This document shows positions 1 through 6,898 of a stretch of 22,390 bases of DNA, piece after piece (position 1 is the stretch's first letter; each line of letters opens with the position of its first letter). Origin of the DNA: an uncultured Fretibacterium sp. GTDB taxonomy: Bacteria > Synergistota > Synergistia > Synergistales > Aminobacteriaceae. A program made the position numbers and the translations under genes. The DNA is taken from positions 1 to 22,390 of the forward strand of contig NZ_CAUUWA010000039.1 in NCBI RefSeq assembly GCF_963548695.1, given 5' to 3'. Below the pieces are notes generated by a model. That model saw only the letters and a program-made list of their open reading frames with translations, was not told the DNA's origin and searched no databases.

Positions 1-59
1 CGGTCCGCGAGGGCGGCCATACGGTGGGCGCCGGCGTCGTCACCAAGATCCTCGAGTAG
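1..59 (+). CDS. tuf: Elongation factor Tu, 3' end only (partial)
   Basis: The first 59 bases read in frame (from base 3) as the last 18 residues of EF-Tu, ending VREGGHTVGAGVVTKILE and a TAG stop at 57-59. This matches the conserved end of domain III of EF-Tu, the GTPase that delivers aminoacyl-tRNA to the ribosome. The start lies outside the window. Only 19 nt separate the stop from rpsJ, so the str operon (which normally ends in tuf) and the S10 operon appear to be joined. Only the C-terminus is visible, so nothing can be said of the G domain. Confidence 0.93.
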   Translation, partial: VREGGHTVGAGVVTKILE

Positions 60-78
60 GGCATAGAGGGACACTGCA

Positions 79-384
79 GTGGCTAAAAGAATCCGTATCC
101 GCCTGAAGGCGTTTGACCACAGGGTTCTCGACACGTCCGCAGCCCAGATCGCGGAGACGGCGGAGAGCACGGGGGCCAGGGTTTCCGGCCCCATTCCGCT
201 CCCCACCGAGATCAGCAAGGTGACGATCCTGAAGTCGCCTCACAAGGACAAGGACGCGCGGGAGCAGTTCGAGATGAGGACGCACAAGCGTCTGATCGAT
301 ATCGTCGAACCGACGCAGAAGACCATGGATGCGTTGATGCAGCTCAATCTTTCCTCTGGAGTCGATATCCAGATCAAACTTTAG
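79..384 (+). CDS. rpsJ: 30S ribosomal protein S10 (NusE)
   Basis: A 101-residue protein beginning MAKRIRIRLKAFDHRVLD, which is the conserved S10 N-terminus; family length is about 102-105. S10 sits in the 30S head and, as NusE, also joins NusB in antitermination complexes. The GTG start at 79 is chosen because the purine-rich AGAGGG (65-70) lies upstream and the family N-terminus begins here. The conserved RTHKRLIDI segment and the C-terminal VDIQIKL are present. It follows tuf by 19 nt. It is separated from rplC by an unusually long 277-nt spacer containing an inverted-repeat element. Confidence 0.97.
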   Translation: MAKRIRIRLKAFDHRVLDTSAAQIAETAESTGARVSGPIPLPTEISKVTILKSPHKDKDAREQFEMRTHKRLIDIVEPTQKTMDALMQLNLSSGVDIQIKL

Positions 385-500
385 CTCCTTAAAGGGTGTG
401 GAGTAGTCCCGATTTCAAATCGTTCGTAGACGATAAGCAGCGAGCAAGGGACAAGCTGTGCGAATCACTTAGTTTCTTTACCAAGCGGTGCCTATCTGCG

Positions 501-531
501 TCGAAGACGAAGCCATTGGGCTTCGCTTCGA
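501..531 (+). other. Hairpin inside element E1
   Basis: TCGAAG-A-CGAAGCC (501-514) can pair with GGCTTCGCTTCGA (519-531), giving a 13-bp stem with one bulged A and a short loop. There is no T run after it, so it is not a terminator. It may fold in RNA or as part of a cruciform in the element. Confidence 0.55.
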
Positions 532-552
532 CATAAGCGATTGACACAGCAT

Positions 553-572
553 TCGGGGTCTGACGACCCCGA
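553..572 (+). other. Perfect 8-bp hairpin with TGAC loop inside element E1
   Basis: TCGGGGTC (553-560) and GACCCCGA (565-572) are perfect inverted repeats around a TGAC loop. The stem is GC-rich and lacks a following T run, so it is not an intrinsic terminator. It lies about 90 nt before the rplC start. Confidence 0.6.
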
Positions 573-661
573 AGAGCTGGTCACCTGCTTAAACGAAGTA
601 TACGAATGATTGGAAATTGGGAATGAGGAAAGCGCTGGAGCTGAAAGGAGAATATATAACG

Positions 662-1288
662 ATGGGTATAGGGATACTGGGGAAGAAGGTTGGCATGGCT
701 CAGATTTTCGACGAGCAGGGACAGGCCGTGGCGGTCACGGTGATCGCGGCGGGCCCGTGCCCCGTCGTTGCCGTCCGGACCCCCGAACAGAACGGATACT
801 CTGCCGTTCTTCTCGGCTTTGGGGCGATCAAGCCGCATAAGCTGTCCAAACCCCTAAAAGGTCTTTTCGACAAACACAAGCTCGAGCCCAGGCGGACGCT
901 GCGCGAGTTTCGTCTCGAGACGGCGGACGGGTATGAGATTGGGCAGGAGATCAGGGTGGATCTGTTTGAGACGGGCGAGAAGGTGGACGTCAGGGGCGTC
1001 AGCAAGGGCAAGGGGTTTGCCGGGGTCATGAAGCGTTATCACTTCGGCGGCCAGCAGTTCAGCCACGGAACGTCGGTCATGCATCGGCATGGCGGCTCCA
1101 GCGGCGCCATCTCCTACCCGGGCCGTATCTTCCCGGGCAAGCGGATGCCGGGACATATGGGCAGCGAAAAGGTGACGGTCAAGAACCTCACGATCATGGC
1201 CGTCGATCCGGAGAACAACCTCCTCCTTGTCAAGGGGGCCGTGCCGGGTGCCAAGAACAGCCTGGTCACCCTCTACAAGAAAAAGTAA
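662..1288 (+). CDS. rplC: 50S ribosomal protein L3
   Basis: A 208-residue protein from ATG 662, beginning MGIGILGKKVGMAQIFDEQG, the usual L3 N-terminus; family length is near 209. L3 nucleates 23S rRNA folding and reaches the peptidyl-transferase centre through its central loop. The conserved HFGGQQFSHGTSVMHRHGGS segment, which contains the glutamine methylated in some bacteria, is present, followed by GRIFPGKRMPGHMG. An AAAGGAG site (644-650) lies 11 nt upstream of the chosen ATG. A longer in-frame version from 617 would add 15 residues with no family match, so it is rejected. It is the first gene after element E1. Confidence 0.96.
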   Translation: MGIGILGKKVGMAQIFDEQGQAVAVTVIAAGPCPVVAVRTPEQNGYSAVLLGFGAIKPHKLSKPLKGLFDKHKLEPRRTLREFRLETADGYEIGQEIRVDLFETGEKVDVRGVSKGKGFAGVMKRYHFGGQQFSHGTSVMHRHGGSSGAISYPGRIFPGKRMPGHMGSEKVTVKNLTIMAVDPENNLLLVKGAVPGAKNSLVTLYKKK

Positions 1289-1315
1289 GCGATAGGGAAG
1301 GAGGGTACAAGGATT

Positions 1316-1939
1316 ATGCCTGCAGTTAAAGTTGTGGATTTCAACGGCCAGGATGCCGGGGAGATGGAGCTCTCCAACGTCGTGTTCGACGCACCGCTCC
1401 ACGTCCCGGCCATGCATCAGGTCGTGGTGGCCCATCTGGCCAACTGCCGTCAGGGGACGCACTCCACGAAGACCCGCGGAGAGGTCAGCGGCGGCGGAAG
1501 AAAGCCCTGGAAGCAGAAGCATACGGGGCGTGCCCGCCAGGGAAGCACGCGTTCCCCCATCTGGGTCCACGGTGGCGTGGCCCACGGCCCGAAGCCGAGG
1601 GACTACCACCAGAAGGTCAACAAAAAGGTGCGCCGGCTGGCCATGAAGAGCGCGCTTTCGGTCAAGGTCCGTGATTCTCTGATGACCGTGGTGAGGGGGA
1701 TGGAGATGGACAAGCCCTCCACGAAGGCCATGAAGGGCTTCATGGATGCCATCGGGGCGCAGAAGGTTCTCGTGGTCTACCATGAGGGCGGGGACAACGT
1801 TATGCGTTCGGTTCGCAACATCCCGGGGGCCAAGTTCCTCAACATCGCCAGCATCAACGTCTACGATCTTCTGAACTCCAGGACGCTGGTCGTGACCCCC
1901 GAGGTCGTCGCCCGGCTCGAGGAGGTGTATGCGAGATGA
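1316..1939 (+). CDS. rplD: 50S ribosomal protein L4
   Basis: A 207-residue protein of normal family length. The extended loop that reaches the peptide exit tunnel is visible at about residues 50-98, with RGEVSGGGRKPWKQKHTGRA at its core. L4 is an early 23S rRNA assembly protein and, in E. coli, represses the S10 operon by binding its leader. An AAGGAGGG site lies about 11 nt before ATG 1316. The TGA stop at 1937-1939 overlaps the rplW ATG as ATGA, suggesting translational coupling. No E. coli-like L4-binding leader can be recognised here. Confidence 0.97.
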   Translation: MPAVKVVDFNGQDAGEMELSNVVFDAPLHVPAMHQVVVAHLANCRQGTHSTKTRGEVSGGGRKPWKQKHTGRARQGSTRSPIWVHGGVAHGPKPRDYHQKVNKKVRRLAMKSALSVKVRDSLMTVVRGMEMDKPSTKAMKGFMDAIGAQKVLVVYHEGGDNVMRSVRNIPGAKFLNIASINVYDLLNSRTLVVTPEVVARLEEVYAR

Positions 1940-2232
1940 ATCTGGTCGCTCACGATATTGTTATCCGGCCGATCGTCACCGAGAAGAGCAGCTCCCTGAT
2001 GGGGCACAACAAGTACACCTTCGAGGTCCACAAGGACGCCAACAAGATCCAGATCCGCCAGGCGGTCGAGCAGATCTTCAAGGTGAAGGTGCTGAGCGTC
2101 AACACGATCAACGTCAAGGGCAAGCCCAAGCGTATGGGCGCCTTTATGGGGAAGACCCGGTCCTGGAAGAAAGCGATTGTGGCACTGCCGGAGGGGCAAC
2201 GCATCGAGTTCTTCGAGGGTGCCTCGGTTTGA
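1936..2232 (+). CDS. rplW: 50S ribosomal protein L23
   Basis: A 98-residue protein starting MNLVAHDIVIRPIVTEKSS, the typical L23 start with the IRPIVTEKS motif. L23 lies at the tunnel exit, where it docks trigger factor and SRP. The YTFEVHKDANKIQIRQAVE segment and the VLSVNT...KGKPKRMG loop match the family. It overlaps rplD by 4 nt. Length is normal (about 95-100). Nothing unusual was seen. Confidence 0.97.
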   Translation: MNLVAHDIVIRPIVTEKSSSLMGHNKYTFEVHKDANKIQIRQAVEQIFKVKVLSVNTINVKGKPKRMGAFMGKTRSWKKAIVALPEGQRIEFFEGASV

Positions 2233-2263
2233 TGCGGGGCAGCCCAGAAAGAGGTAGATGAAG

Positions 2264-3091
2264 ATGTCGATCAAACAGTTCAAACCCTATACCCCGGGCC
2301 GTCGGCAGATGTCCATCCAGGGACGCGAGGACATTACGGCCGACAAGCCCGAGCGCTCCCTCACCACCGAGCTGCGCAAGAGCGGCGGACGCAACAACAC
2401 CGGCCGCATCACGATGCGTCATATCGGCGGGGGACACAGGCGGACCTATCGCATCATCGACTTCCGCCGCGACAAGATCGGGGTCCCCGGCAGGGTGGCC
2501 ACGGTCGAGTACGACCCCAACCGGAACGCCCGCATCGCGCTGATCCACTATGCCGACGGCGAGAAGCGGTACATTCTGCTTCCCAAGGGGCTGAAGGTCG
2601 GGGATACGATCCATTCCGGTCCCGAGGCCGACATCACCCCGGGCAACGCCCTGAAGCTGAAGGACATCCCGGTGGGAACGGTCGTCCATAACCTCGAGCT
2701 CGAGCCGGGGCGGGGCGCCAAGCTGGTGCGTGCGGCGGGGACGTCGGCCCAGCTGATGGCGAAGGAGGGCAAGTACGCCTTCATCCGTATGCCCAGCGGG
2801 GAGCTCCGTCTGATCCTCCTCGAGTGCATGGCCACGGTGGGACAGGTGGGGAACGAGGATTACGAGAACATCTCCCTGGGCAAGGCGGGGAAGACCCGTT
2901 GGAGCGGCCGCCGGTCCCGCGTGCGCGGCATGGTGATGAACCCGGTGGACCACCCGATGGGCGGCGGCGAGGGAAAGAGCAAGAGCAACAAGCATCCTGT
3001 TTCTCCGTGGGGCACGCCGGCTAAGGGATATCGTACGCGCAAGCGCAAGCCTTCCGACAGGCTGATCGTTCGCCGCCGTTACGATAAGTAG
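2264..3091 (+). CDS. rplB: 50S ribosomal protein L2
   Basis: A 275-residue protein from ATG 2264, beginning MSIKQFKPYTPGRRQM, the usual L2 start. L2 is needed for subunit association and the peptidyl-transferase centre. The HPMGGGEGKSK segment near the C-terminus contains the conserved histidine, followed by SPWGTPAKGYRTRKRK. A nearby in-frame ATG at 2258 would add two residues, but it sits only 3 nt after the AAAGAGG site (2248-2254), so 2264 (9-nt spacing) is preferred. The gap to rpsS is 21 nt. Confidence 0.96.
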   Translation: MSIKQFKPYTPGRRQMSIQGREDITADKPERSLTTELRKSGGRNNTGRITMRHIGGGHRRTYRIIDFRRDKIGVPGRVATVEYDPNRNARIALIHYADGEKRYILLPKGLKVGDTIHSGPEADITPGNALKLKDIPVGTVVHNLELEPGRGAKLVRAAGTSAQLMAKEGKYAFIRMPSGELRLILLECMATVGQVGNEDYENISLGKAGKTRWSGRRSRVRGMVMNPVDHPMGGGEGKSKSNKHPVSPWGTPAKGYRTRKRKPSDRLIVRRRYDK

Positions 3092-3112
3092 ACGTGAGGA
3101 GGGACTTTTAGG

Positions 3113-3394
3113 ATGGCTCGTTCCGCCAAAAAGGGGCCTTTCATCGAGCAGAGGCTCCTGGCCAAGATAGAAGAGATGAACATATCGGGAAACAAGAAGG
3201 TCCTGAAGACCTGGTCCCGTCGTTCCACCGTCGTTCCGCAGATGATCGGTCATACGATCGCCGTCCACAACGGGCGGATGCATCTGCCGGTCTACGTCAG
3301 TGAGAACATGGTCGGACACAAGCTGGGGGAGTTCGCCCCGACGCGCAAATTCGGGCATCATGCGGGGCAGGAACGCTCCACGAAGGGAAGGTAG
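3113..3394 (+). CDS. rpsS: 30S ribosomal protein S19
   Basis: A 93-residue protein with MARSAKKGPFIEQRLL and the S19 signature around IGHTIAVHNGRMHLPVYVSE and GHKLGEFAPTRKFGHHAG. S19 forms a head complex with S13 and contacts the A-site tRNA region. A GAGGAGGGA ribosome-binding site lies upstream of ATG 3113. Ten nucleotides separate it from rplV. Confidence 0.97.
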   Translation: MARSAKKGPFIEQRLLAKIEEMNISGNKKVLKTWSRRSTVVPQMIGHTIAVHNGRMHLPVYVSENMVGHKLGEFAPTRKFGHHAGQERSTKGR

Positions 3395-3404
3395 GGGAGC
3401 CGCT

Positions 3405-3746
3405 ATGGAGAAATCGACAGCCAAGGCCATGGCACGCCAGGTCAGGATCTCCCCGATGAAGGTGCGGCAGGTCCTGGCCCTCATTCGGGGCAAGAGTGCG
3501 GGCGAGGCCCTGACGATTCTGCGCTTCTCCCCTCAGAAGGCCGCGCGGATCGTCTACAAGGTCCTGCAGAGCGCCGTGGCGAACGCCGAGCACAATTACG
3601 GGATGGATACGGACAAGCTGCAAGTCGTCACGGCCTTTGCGGATCAGGGGCCCTCGATGAAGCGCTTTCGTCCCGCCTCCATGGGCAGAGCCCATCCTTA
3701 TGTGCACCGCACATCCCATGTGACCGTTACGGTTTCGGAACGTTAG
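3405..3746 (+). CDS. rplV: 50S ribosomal protein L22
   Basis: A 113-residue protein from ATG 3405 (MEKSTAKAMARQVRISPMKV), matching the usual L22 length of about 110. L22 lines the exit tunnel through a beta-hairpin, seen here in the SMKRFRPASMGRAHPYVHRT segment, the family signature. The frame is open back to 3300 inside rpsS, but that extension carries no family similarity. The AGGGGAG purine run (3394-3400) just upstream supports 3405. The stop is 12 nt before rpsC. Confidence 0.96.
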   Translation: MEKSTAKAMARQVRISPMKVRQVLALIRGKSAGEALTILRFSPQKAARIVYKVLQSAVANAEHNYGMDTDKLQVVTAFADQGPSMKRFRPASMGRAHPYVHRTSHVTVTVSER

Positions 3747-3758
3747 GAGGGTGTTTTC

Positions 3759-4433
3759 GTGGGACAGAAGGTTCATCCCGTAGGATACAGGCTTGGGGTT
3801 GCGACGGAGTGGGAGTCCAAGTGGTACGCCGGCCGCAAGGAGTATGCGAAGAAGCTGCACGAGGACCTCAGGCTCCGTGAGTGGGTATTGAAGAAGTGGG
3901 AGGGGGCCTCCATCTCCCGCGTGGATATCGAGCGCGTGGGGCACGTTATACGCTTCACGATCTGGACCGCCCGGCCCGGAGTGGTGATCGGCCGCGGCGG
4001 GGCGGAGATCCAGACGATCAAGGACGAGCTCCAGGCCCTGACCGGCGGCAAGGTGATGGTCAACGTCCAGGAGATCAAGAATCCCGACGTCGTCGCCCAG
4101 TTGGTCGCCGAGAGCATCGCATCCGCGCTCGAGCGCCGCGTTTCCTTCCGCCGGGCCATGAAGCAGGCGATCTTCCGTGCGACGAAGGCGGGGGCGCTGG
4201 GTATAAAGGCCCAGGTGGCCGGACGCCTTGGGGGCGCGGAAATAGCCCGTACCGAATGGTACAACGAGGGGCGGCTTCCCCTCTCGACGATTCGGGCCGA
4301 TATCGATTATGGCTTTGCCGAGGCCAACACGATGTATGGAGTGATCGGCTGTAAGATCTGGATTTACCGCGACCGTGAGAACGAGCGCCCCGTGGCGCCT
4401 CGCGGCGGCCGCCGTGAAAGGGCAAGGGGGTAG
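3759..4433 (+). CDS. rpsC: 30S ribosomal protein S3
   Basis: A 224-residue protein starting MGQKVHPVGYRLGV from GTG 3759, with AGGAGG at 3745-3750, 8 nt upstream. S3 lies at the mRNA entry channel and contributes to helicase activity. The type II KH domain carries the VIGRGG loop at residues 76-81. The C-terminal domain contains the conserved GRLGGAEIARTEWYNEGRLP segment. The basic tail ending GGRRERARG is normal. It is 6 nt from rplP. Confidence 0.97.
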   Translation: MGQKVHPVGYRLGVATEWESKWYAGRKEYAKKLHEDLRLREWVLKKWEGASISRVDIERVGHVIRFTIWTARPGVVIGRGGAEIQTIKDELQALTGGKVMVNVQEIKNPDVVAQLVAESIASALERRVSFRRAMKQAIFRATKAGALGIKAQVAGRLGGAEIARTEWYNEGRLPLSTIRADIDYGFAEANTMYGVIGCKIWIYRDRENERPVAPRGGRRERARG

Positions 4434-4439
4434 TTCGTC

Positions 4440-4865
4440 ATGCTTATGCCCAGCAGGGTAAAATACCGAAAATCCCACAGATCCCCCCTTCGGGGCGTCT
4501 CCAAGGGCGCCACGACGGTCGCGTTCGGGGACTGGGGAATTCAGGCCCTTGAGAACGCTTGGATCACGGCACGTCAGATTGAGGCTACCCGTGTGGCGAT
4601 ATCCAGAAAGATGAAGAAGGGCGGAAAGATCTGGATCCGCGTCTTCCCGGACCGCCCTTACACGAAGAAGCCCCTGGAGACCCGCATGGGGAAGGGAAAG
4701 GGCGCGCCCGAGTTCTGGGTTGCCGCCGTCAAGCGGGGCCGCGTCCTGTTCGAGTTTGCAGGGATCCCTCAGGATCTCGCCGAGATGGCCTTCCGGACGG
4801 CCTCCCACAAACTGCCGATCAAGGTGCGCATGGTGTCAAGAGAAGGTATGGGTGGTGAAGACTGA
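4440..4865 (+). CDS. rplP: 50S ribosomal protein L16
   Basis: A 141-residue protein starting MLMPSRVKYRKSHRS, the classic L16 start. L16 binds 5S/23S rRNA near the A-site tRNA elbow. The signature RKMKKGGKIWIRVFPDRPYT and the KPLETRMGKGKGAPEFWVA segment are both clear. Family length is 135-145. The TGA stop overlaps the rpmC ATG by one base (4865). A second in-frame ATG at 4446 exists, but MLMP is the conserved start. Confidence 0.97.
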   Translation: MLMPSRVKYRKSHRSPLRGVSKGATTVAFGDWGIQALENAWITARQIEATRVAISRKMKKGGKIWIRVFPDRPYTKKPLETRMGKGKGAPEFWVAAVKRGRVLFEFAGIPQDLAEMAFRTASHKLPIKVRMVSREGMGGED

Positions 4866-5080
4866 TGGATGCGACGAAACTTCGAGAACTGAATCTGGAG
4901 GAGCTCCAGGAGCAGTACCGCCGCTATAAAGAGGAACTGTTCAATCTTCGTTTTCAGAACGCAGTCGGACAACTCAAGAACACGAGCCGCATCCGGGATG
5001 TCCGAAAGATCATAGCCAGAGTGCTGACCGTCGCGGGCGAGAAGAGCCGAGCGGCGGAGGGCTCTGCGGCCAGGAGGTAG
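4865..5080 (+). CDS. rpmC: 50S ribosomal protein L29
   Basis: A 71-residue, mostly helical protein: MDATKLRELNLEELQEQYRR at the start and the family signature KNTSRIRDVRKIIARVLT near the C-terminus. L29 is at the tunnel exit next to L23. It shares one base with the rplP stop, so it is probably coupled. The last dozen residues are alanine- and arginine-rich and somewhat longer than many homologues (60-70). The gap to rpsQ is 8 nt and its end overlaps the AGGAGG that serves rpsQ. Confidence 0.96.
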   Translation: MDATKLRELNLEELQEQYRRYKEELFNLRFQNAVGQLKNTSRIRDVRKIIARVLTVAGEKSRAAEGSAARR

Positions 5081-5088
5081 GTCGTCCC

Positions 5089-5115
5089 ATGGAGGCGCAT
5101 ATGGAGGCACATATG
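5089..5115 (+). repeat. 12-bp tandem repeat creating three ATG codons at the rpsQ start
   Basis: Copy 1 is ATGGAGGCGCAT (5089-5100) and copy 2 is ATGGAGGCACAT (5101-5112), identical at 11 of 12 positions. A third partial copy, ATGGAG, begins at 5113. Each full copy contains an ATG and a GGAGG, so each can in principle act as the ribosome-binding site for the next. Confidence 0.85.
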
Positions 5116-5403
5116 GAGACGGGGCTCTCTCACCGTAAGGTTCGGGTGGGAATAGTGGTCAGCAATAAGATGGACAAGACGGTGGTCGTCAAGGTCTCCC
5201 GTCTTGCGGAGCACCCCCTTTACGGGAAGCGTATTCAGAGGGCCAAGAAGTACGTGGCTCACGACGAGGAGAACACCTGCCGCATCGGAGACCAGGTGCG
5301 AATCCGCGAGACGCGTCCTCTGAGCAGGACCAAGAGGTGGGAGCTCATAGAAGTGATGCGGCGCGCCCCTGTCTTTGATTCTGATACGCCCGGGAAGGAG
5401 TAA
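5089..5403 (+). CDS. rpsQ: 30S ribosomal protein S17, with repeated start region
   Basis: A 104-residue protein when read from ATG 5089; the S17 core begins at RKVRVGIVVSNKMDKTVVV and continues to HPLYGKRIQRAKKYVAHDE. S17 is a primary 16S rRNA-binding protein with an OB fold. The N-terminus is odd: MEAHMEAHMET comes from a 12-bp tandem repeat that gives three in-frame ATGs at 5089, 5101 and 5113. AGGAGG at 5072-5077 lies 11 nt before the first ATG; the GGAGG inside each repeat lies 5 nt before the next ATG. Alignment with family members would favour 5113, while the external Shine-Dalgarno favours 5089, so the real start is uncertain. Confidence 0.94.
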   Translation: MEAHMEAHMETGLSHRKVRVGIVVSNKMDKTVVVKVSRLAEHPLYGKRIQRAKKYVAHDEENTCRIGDQVRIRETRPLSRTKRWELIEVMRRAPVFDSDTPGKE

Positions 5404-5406
5404 GCC

Positions 5407-5775
5407 ATGATTCAGTTGACGACAGTATTGAACGTTGCTGACAACTCCGGAGCCCGGAAGCTTTTCTGCATCCAGGTCATGGGCGGGAGCCGGCGTAAGT
5501 GGGGCACGATCGGCGACGTCATCGTCGCCTCGGTCCGGGAGGCCATCCCCAACAGCAACATCGCCAAGGGGTCCGTGGTCAAGGCCGTGATCGTCCGCAC
5601 CCGGAAGGAAGTTCGCCGCCGCGACGGTTCTTACGTCCGCTTCGACGACAACGCCGCCGTGATCATCGACAACAACGGGGAGCCGAAGGGGACGCGCATC
5701 TTTGGTCCCGTGGGCCGGGAGCTGCGCGCGAAGAAGTACATGCGCATCCTCTCCCTCGCGCCCGAAGTGGTTTAG
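5407..5775 (+). CDS. rplN: 50S ribosomal protein L14
   Basis: A 122-residue protein, the exact usual length, starting MIQLTTVLNVADNSGARK. The L14 signature region VVKAVIVRTRKEVRRRDGSY and the FDDNAAVIID segment are present. L14 lies at the subunit interface and is the binding site of RsfS. It follows rpsQ by 3 nt. Nothing unusual was seen. Confidence 0.97.
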   Translation: MIQLTTVLNVADNSGARKLFCIQVMGGSRRKWGTIGDVIVASVREAIPNSNIAKGSVVKAVIVRTRKEVRRRDGSYVRFDDNAAVIIDNNGEPKGTRIFGPVGRELRAKKYMRILSLAPEVV

Positions 5776-5788
5776 GAGGCGTGGAATT

Positions 5789-6112
5789 ATGTCGGTAAGA
5801 CTCAGGAAAAACGACCGGGTCCATGTGATCTCCGGCAAGGACAAGGGCAAGGAGGGCAAGATCATGCGCCGCTTCCCGGCGCGCGACATGGTCGTCGTCG
5901 AGGGCGTGAACATGGTCTCGCGCCACATGAGGCCCAGCCAGAAGAGCCCTCAGGCGGGGATCGTCAAACAGGAGGCCCCCATCTACGCCGCCAAGGTGAT
6001 GCTGGTCTGCCCGCAGTGCGGGAAGGCGACGCGCGTCGGCTCCTCCTTCCTGGAGAGCGGCAAGAAGGTCCGCGTCTGCAAGAAGTGCGGCGAGATCATC
6101 GACAGGGCCTGA
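5789..6112 (+). CDS. rplX: 50S ribosomal protein L24, zinc-ribbon (C+) form
   Basis: A 107-residue protein from ATG 5789, with TAGGAGG upstream (5773-5779). The KOW motif is visible as RVHVISGKDKGKEGKI (residues 10-25). L24 initiates 50S assembly. Four cysteines in two CxxC pairs (C74, C77, C97, C100) lie in the C-terminal part, indicating a zinc-binding C+ form; many bacteria, including E. coli and B. subtilis, lack them. The frame is open upstream to 5702 inside rplN, but that part has no family match. Confidence 0.95.
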   Translation: MSVRLRKNDRVHVISGKDKGKEGKIMRRFPARDMVVVEGVNMVSRHMRPSQKSPQAGIVKQEAPIYAAKVMLVCPQCGKATRVGSSFLESGKKVRVCKKCGEIIDRA

Positions 6113-6129
6113 TTGGGGAGGACACGAAA

Positions 6130-6675
6130 ATGACGCCGCGTATGTTGGAGAAGTACAAGACGGAGGTCGCTTCCGCCCTGCAGAAGGAGTTCGGGTACGG
6201 GAACGTGATGCAGCTCCCCAGGATCAAGAAGATCGTGGTGAACATCGGGGTGGGTGACGCCAAACTGGATATCAAGTTTATGGATGCGGCGATCGCCGAG
6301 CTTCGCGCGATTACGGGGCAGCAGCCCCTTCTCAAGCGCGCGAAGAAGTCCATCGCCGGGTTCAAGGTGCGCGAGGGGATGCCCGTGGCCTGTTCGGTCA
6401 CCCTCCGGGGGGAACGCATGTGGGAGTTCCTGGACCGCCTGATCTCTCTGGCCCTGCCCAGCATCAAGGACTTTCAGGGCGTTTCGAAGCGCGGGTTCGA
6501 CGGCCGCGGGAACTACAACCTGGGGCTGCGCGAGCAGCTCATCTTCCCGGAAATCAGCTACGACAAGGTTATCCGTTCCCGGGGCATGAACGTCTCCATT
6601 GTGACCAGCGCTTCGAGCGACGAGGAGGCCTATTCGCTCCTCAAGGGCATGGGAATGCCCTTCAACAATCGTTAG
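6130..6675 (+). CDS. rplE: 50S ribosomal protein L5
   Basis: A 181-residue protein from ATG 6130, starting MTPRMLEKYKTEVASALQKE; family length is about 179. L5 binds 5S rRNA and contacts P-site tRNA and S13. The signature LPRIKKIVVNIGVGDAK is clear, followed by KSIAGFKVREGMPVACSVTL and the C-terminal RGMNVSIVTSASSDEEA. GGGGAGGA lies about 8 nt before the ATG. The frame is open into rplX (to 6016), but the extension is not conserved. Confidence 0.96.
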   Translation: MTPRMLEKYKTEVASALQKEFGYGNVMQLPRIKKIVVNIGVGDAKLDIKFMDAAIAELRAITGQQPLLKRAKKSIAGFKVREGMPVACSVTLRGERMWEFLDRLISLALPSIKDFQGVSKRGFDGRGNYNLGLREQLIFPEISYDKVIRSRGMNVSIVTSASSDEEAYSLLKGMGMPFNNR

Positions 6676-6695
6676 ACAGGGGGCAAGGCAGAGAA

Positions 6696-6881
6696 ATGGC
6701 AAGGAAGGCTATGAGACACAAGGCGACACTGGCCCCTAAGTTCGAGGTGCGGCGGCACAACCGCTGCCCGCTGTGCGGCAGGGTGCACGCCTATATGCGT
6801 ATGTTCGACATGTGCCGCTGCTGCTTCCGCAAGCTGGCCCGGGAGGGCAGAATACCCGGCGTCGTCAAATCGAGCTGGTAG
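6696..6881 (+). CDS. rpsZ: 30S ribosomal protein S14, zinc-binding type Z
   Basis: A 61-residue protein from ATG 6696, MARKAMRHKATLAPKFEVRR, followed by the zinc ribbon CPLC (C24, C27) and CRCC (C40, C43). The length is exactly that of the short type Z S14 of Gram-positives and other lineages, about 40 residues shorter than the E. coli form. S14 completes the 30S head near S3 and S10. The frame is open upstream through rplE, but the conserved N-terminus fixes the start. It is sometimes named rpsN. Confidence 0.95.
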   Translation: MARKAMRHKATLAPKFEVRRHNRCPLCGRVHAYMRMFDMCRCCFRKLAREGRIPGVVKSSW

Positions 6882-6898
6882 CCTAGGGGGGCAACGGA

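Larger units (their letters stand above)
407..622. repeat. Inverted-repeat-bounded element E1 in the rpsJ-rplC spacer
   Basis: The left end (407-431) and the reverse complement of the right end (598-622) match at 21 of 25 positions without gaps; both begin TCCC and both contain TTCGTA near the inner end. The element is about 216 bp and fills most of the 277-nt gap between rpsJ and rplC. It has no convincing coding capacity. Its right end matches the left end of a second element (13429-13560) in reverse orientation over 20 bases with one difference. This looks like a small non-autonomous repeat (MITE- or REP-like), but a structured leader RNA cannot be excluded. I saw no clear target-site duplication. 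Confidence 0.7.

Noticed and set aside
541..569. TTGACA at 541-546 as a -35 box in element E1
   Set aside because: No acceptable -10 box lies 16-18 nt downstream; that position falls in the GC-rich hairpin.
3297..4808. Very long open frame on the - strand opposite rplV-rpsC-rplP
   Set aside because: It mirrors highly conserved ribosomal genes; the amino-acid content is typical of antisense frames in GC-rich DNA and no family features are seen.
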